In this document: positions 61,929-64,000 of the stretch, in pieces
Numbering within the stretch: the stretch's first letter is position 1
Layout: every line of letters starts with the position of its first letter
DNA from: Thaumasiovibrio subtropicus
GTDB lineage: Bacteria; Pseudomonadota; Gammaproteobacteria; Enterobacterales; Vibrionaceae
DNA: 64,000 nucleotides
Reading direction: 5' to 3'
Assembly: GCF_019703835.1 (NCBI RefSeq)
Contig: NZ_AP023054.1
Location: 2,851,580 to 2,915,579, forward strand
Program-made: the position numbers and the translations under genes
Notes under the pieces: model-generated
What the model saw: only the letters and a program-made list of their open reading frames with translations
What the model was told of the DNA's origin: nothing
Databases searched by the model: none

Positions 61929-64000
61929 ATGACCAGCATCGAACTTACCACCCCCATTGAAACTCACTCGATCAAGCAGCAGCTCGACGACTACGCGCAA
62001 CAGCAGAAAGACGCTTTTTGTACTGGTGGACACGTTACCGAGCTGGTACTAGAACGCAGCCAGTTTATGGACAAGATGCTGCTATCGCTTTGGCAACATT
62101 ACGGGTTCGATAACCATCCTGATCTCGCGTTAATCGCGGTCGGCGGCTATGGCCGCGCAGAGCTACACCCGCTCTCAGATATCGATATTCTATTTCTGAG
62201 CCAAACGCCCCTTGACGATGCGATCTCCAAGCAGTTAAGTGAGTTCGTGACGCTGTTGTGGGATTTACGCTTAGATGTTGGTCACAGTGTTCGCACGCTG
62301 GCTGAGTGTAAGAAGATCGCTGATGAAGACCTTACCGTGGCAACAAATTTGCTAGAGTCGCGCCTACTCTGCGGCCATAACGACACCTATGAACAACTCG
62401 TCGATCACTTTGAAAGCAACACGTTTTGGCCAAGTGCCGATTTCTACGCCGCCAAAGTGAATGAGCAACTGACTCGTCATGCGCGCTATAACGATACCGC
62501 CTATAACCTTGAGCCCGATATCAAATCGACACCGGGTGGACTACGTGATATTCACACCTTAAGTTGGATCGCAAGACGTCACTTTGGCGCTACCAGCCTG
62601 CGTGAGATGAGCAAGTACGGTTTTTTAACCGATGCCGAATTTCGAGAGCTCGCCGAGTGCCAAGACTTTTTATGGCGAGTCCGTTTTGCGTTGCACTTAG
62701 AGCTGCGTCGCTATGACAATCGACTCACTTTTGGACATCAATCTTCTGTCGCCGAGCTATTGCAATACCAAGGCGAGGGGAACCAAGGTGTTGAGCGCAT
62801 GATGAAGGACTTCTATCGCACCTTGCAGCGTGTGGTAGAGCTCAACAAGATGCTCTTACAGCTGTTTCAGCAAGCGATCCTCGAAGATAAACAGCCCAAG
62901 ACTTCACAGATCCTCGATGACGACTTTGAAATCAAAGGCAACGTGATTGAAGCGCGTAAACCGGCGCTCTTTCAAGCGCGTCCCGATACTATCTTAGATA
63001 TGTTTCTGCACATCGCCAGCCATTCAGAAGTCGATGGCATCGCCGCGCCAACATTGCGGCAACTGCGCACCGCTCGCCGTCGCCTAAATCGTTTTTTGAT
63101 CGACATCCCCGAAGCAAGAGACAAGTTTATGGCACTGGTGCGCCACCCAAATGCACTGCTTCGCGCTTTCCCCCTGATGCATCGTCATGGCGTACTCGCG
63201 GCTTACTTACCACAATGGAGCCAGATTGTTGGCCAAATGCAGTTTGATCTCTTCCATGTCTACACCGTGGATGAGCACACCATGCGTTTACTGAAGAATT
63301 TACAGAAATTTTCATTAGAAGAGTCTCGCGAACGTCACCCGGTTTGTTGTGAAGTCTATCCACGCCTGATCAAAAAAGACCTCTTGATATTGGCTGGTAT
63401 CTTCCACGATATCGGCAAAGGTAGAGGCGGCGATCACAGTGAAATAGGCGAAGAAGAGTCCTATCATTTCTGCATTCAACATGGACTCACACGACCAGAA
63501 GCAAAACTCGTCGCCTGGCTTGTTCGCCATCACCTTTTAATGTCGGTCACCGCCCAACGTCGCGACATCTACGACCAAGAAGTCATCGCTGGTTTTGCGG
63601 AAGAAGTTGGCGATGAAGAGCACTTAGACTATCTGATATGCCTAACCGTTGCTGACATCTGTGCGACCAACAAAGAGCTATGGAACAGTTGGAAACGGAC
63701 CTTGATCGCCGAGCTCTACTACAGCACCCAGAAGACGCTACGCCGCGGTTTAGAGAATCCGCCGGATGTCCGTGATCGCATCAAGCACAATCAACAACTG
63801 GCGTCCGCCCTGCTGAGAAAACAAGATATCGCTCCCCGCGATATTGAAACCTTATGGCAGCGCTTTAACAGTGATTACTTTTTGCGTCATACCCACAAAC
63901 AGATTGCATGGCACAGCCAGCACTTAATTGAGCATGATGATCTGAATAAACCGCTCGTTTTAGTCAGTCGCAAAGCCACTCGCGGCGGTACCGAAGTCTT
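61929..64000 (+). CDS. glnD: Bifunctional uridylyltransferase/uridylyl-removing enzyme GlnD (partial)
   Basis: The gene starts at 61929 (MTSIELTTPIETHS, preceded by AAGGAAGA) and runs off the window end after about 690 codons. The nucleotidyltransferase site GGYGRAELHPLSDIDILFL and the HD-domain motif FHDIGKGRGGDHS are intact, so both uridylylation and removal from PII proteins in nitrogen sensing are expected. The two C-terminal ACT domains that bind glutamine lie beyond the edge. Confidence 0.97.
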   Translation, partial: MTSIELTTPIETHSIKQQLDDYAQQQKDAFCTGGHVTELVLERSQFMDKMLLSLWQHYGFDNHPDLALIAVGGYGRAELHPLSDIDILFLSQTPLDDAISKQLSEFVTLLWDLRLDVGHSVRTLAECKKIADEDLTVATNLLESRLLCGHNDTYEQLVDHFESNTFWPSADFYAAKVNEQLTRHARYNDTAYNLEPDIKSTPGGLRDIHTLSWIARRHFGATSLREMSKYGFLTDAEFRELAECQDFLWRVRFALHLELRRYDNRLTFGHQSSVAELLQYQGEGNQGVERMMKDFYRTLQRVVELNKMLLQLFQQAILEDKQPKTSQILDDDFEIKGNVIEARKPALFQARPDTILDMFLHIASHSEVDGIAAPTLRQLRTARRRLNRFLIDIPEARDKFMALVRHPNALLRAFPLMHRHGVLAAYLPQWSQIVGQMQFDLFHVYTVDEHTMRLLKNLQKFSLEESRERHPVCCEVYPRLIKKDLLILAGIFHDIGKGRGGDHSEIGEEESYHFCIQHGLTRPEAKLVAWLVRHHLLMSVTAQRRDIYDQEVIAGFAEEVGDEEHLDYLICLTVADICATNKELWNSWKRTLIAELYYSTQKTLRRGLENPPDVRDRIKHNQQLASALLRKQDIAPRDIETLWQRFNSDYFLRHTHKQIAWHSQHLIEHDDLNKPLVLVSRKATRGGTEV

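Overview
The window is chromosomal DNA of a gammaproteobacterium, almost certainly Vibrionaceae. The pointers are a complete rRNA operon carrying four spacer tRNAs (Glu-Lys-Ala-Val) and trailing tRNA-Asp and tRNA-Trp genes, the gene orders gmhB / metNIQ and rpsB-tsf-pyrH-frr-uppS-cdsA-dxr-rseP-bamA-skp-lpxD-fabZ-lpxA-lpxB-rnhB-dnaE-accA-tilS, and enterobacterial/vibrio small families such as YaeP, DUF4250 and YafD. A moderately halophilic vibrio such as Salinivibrio is possible (BCCT and NSS transporters are present), but genus cannot be settled by reading alone.

Layout. 1-5.6 kb: the end of gloB, mltD, a YIP1-family membrane protein, yafD, a DUF1904 gene, and a Tat-exported nitroreductase divergent from a MarR regulator. 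5.6-12 kb: the rRNA operon on the minus strand, with promoter, boxA elements and processing stems. 12-18.8 kb: gmhB, the MetJ-controlled methionine importer metNIQ, the zinc-independent ribosomal protein pair rpmE2/ykgO under a probable Zur box, trmO and proS. 18.9-31 kb: signalling and accessory genes, namely a GGDEF-EAL protein, a cNMP/CBS/DUF294 protein with an exonuclease, a BCCT transporter, a PQQ-type beta-propeller protein with a CadC-like TPR regulator, a patatin, a diguanylate cyclase, yaeP and a DUF4250 gene.

31.2-37.6 kb: the most unusual part, a six-gene operon in which every gene overlaps the next. It encodes a FabH-like ketosynthase, an extended SDR, a metallo-beta-lactamase-fold hydrolase, an F390-synthetase/PaaK-like adenylating enzyme, an ATP-grasp ligase and a FemAB/BioF2-like acyltransferase. 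It looks like an orphan acyl-amide or beta-lactone type biosynthetic pathway with no carrier protein of its own. An operator-like palindrome lies just downstream of its probable -10 box. Two near-identical 264-265 bp MITE-like elements in opposite orientation bracket this operon together with an NSS transporter, a PsiE protein and tilS. A third, internally deleted copy lies between gmhB and metN.

37.6-64 kb: NSS transporter, psiE-like gene, tilS, then the long conserved minus-strand cluster for fatty acid, lipid A, outer-membrane assembly, isoprenoid, translation and replication functions (accA back to rpsB). It ends with the divergent map and glnD, the latter cut by the window edge.
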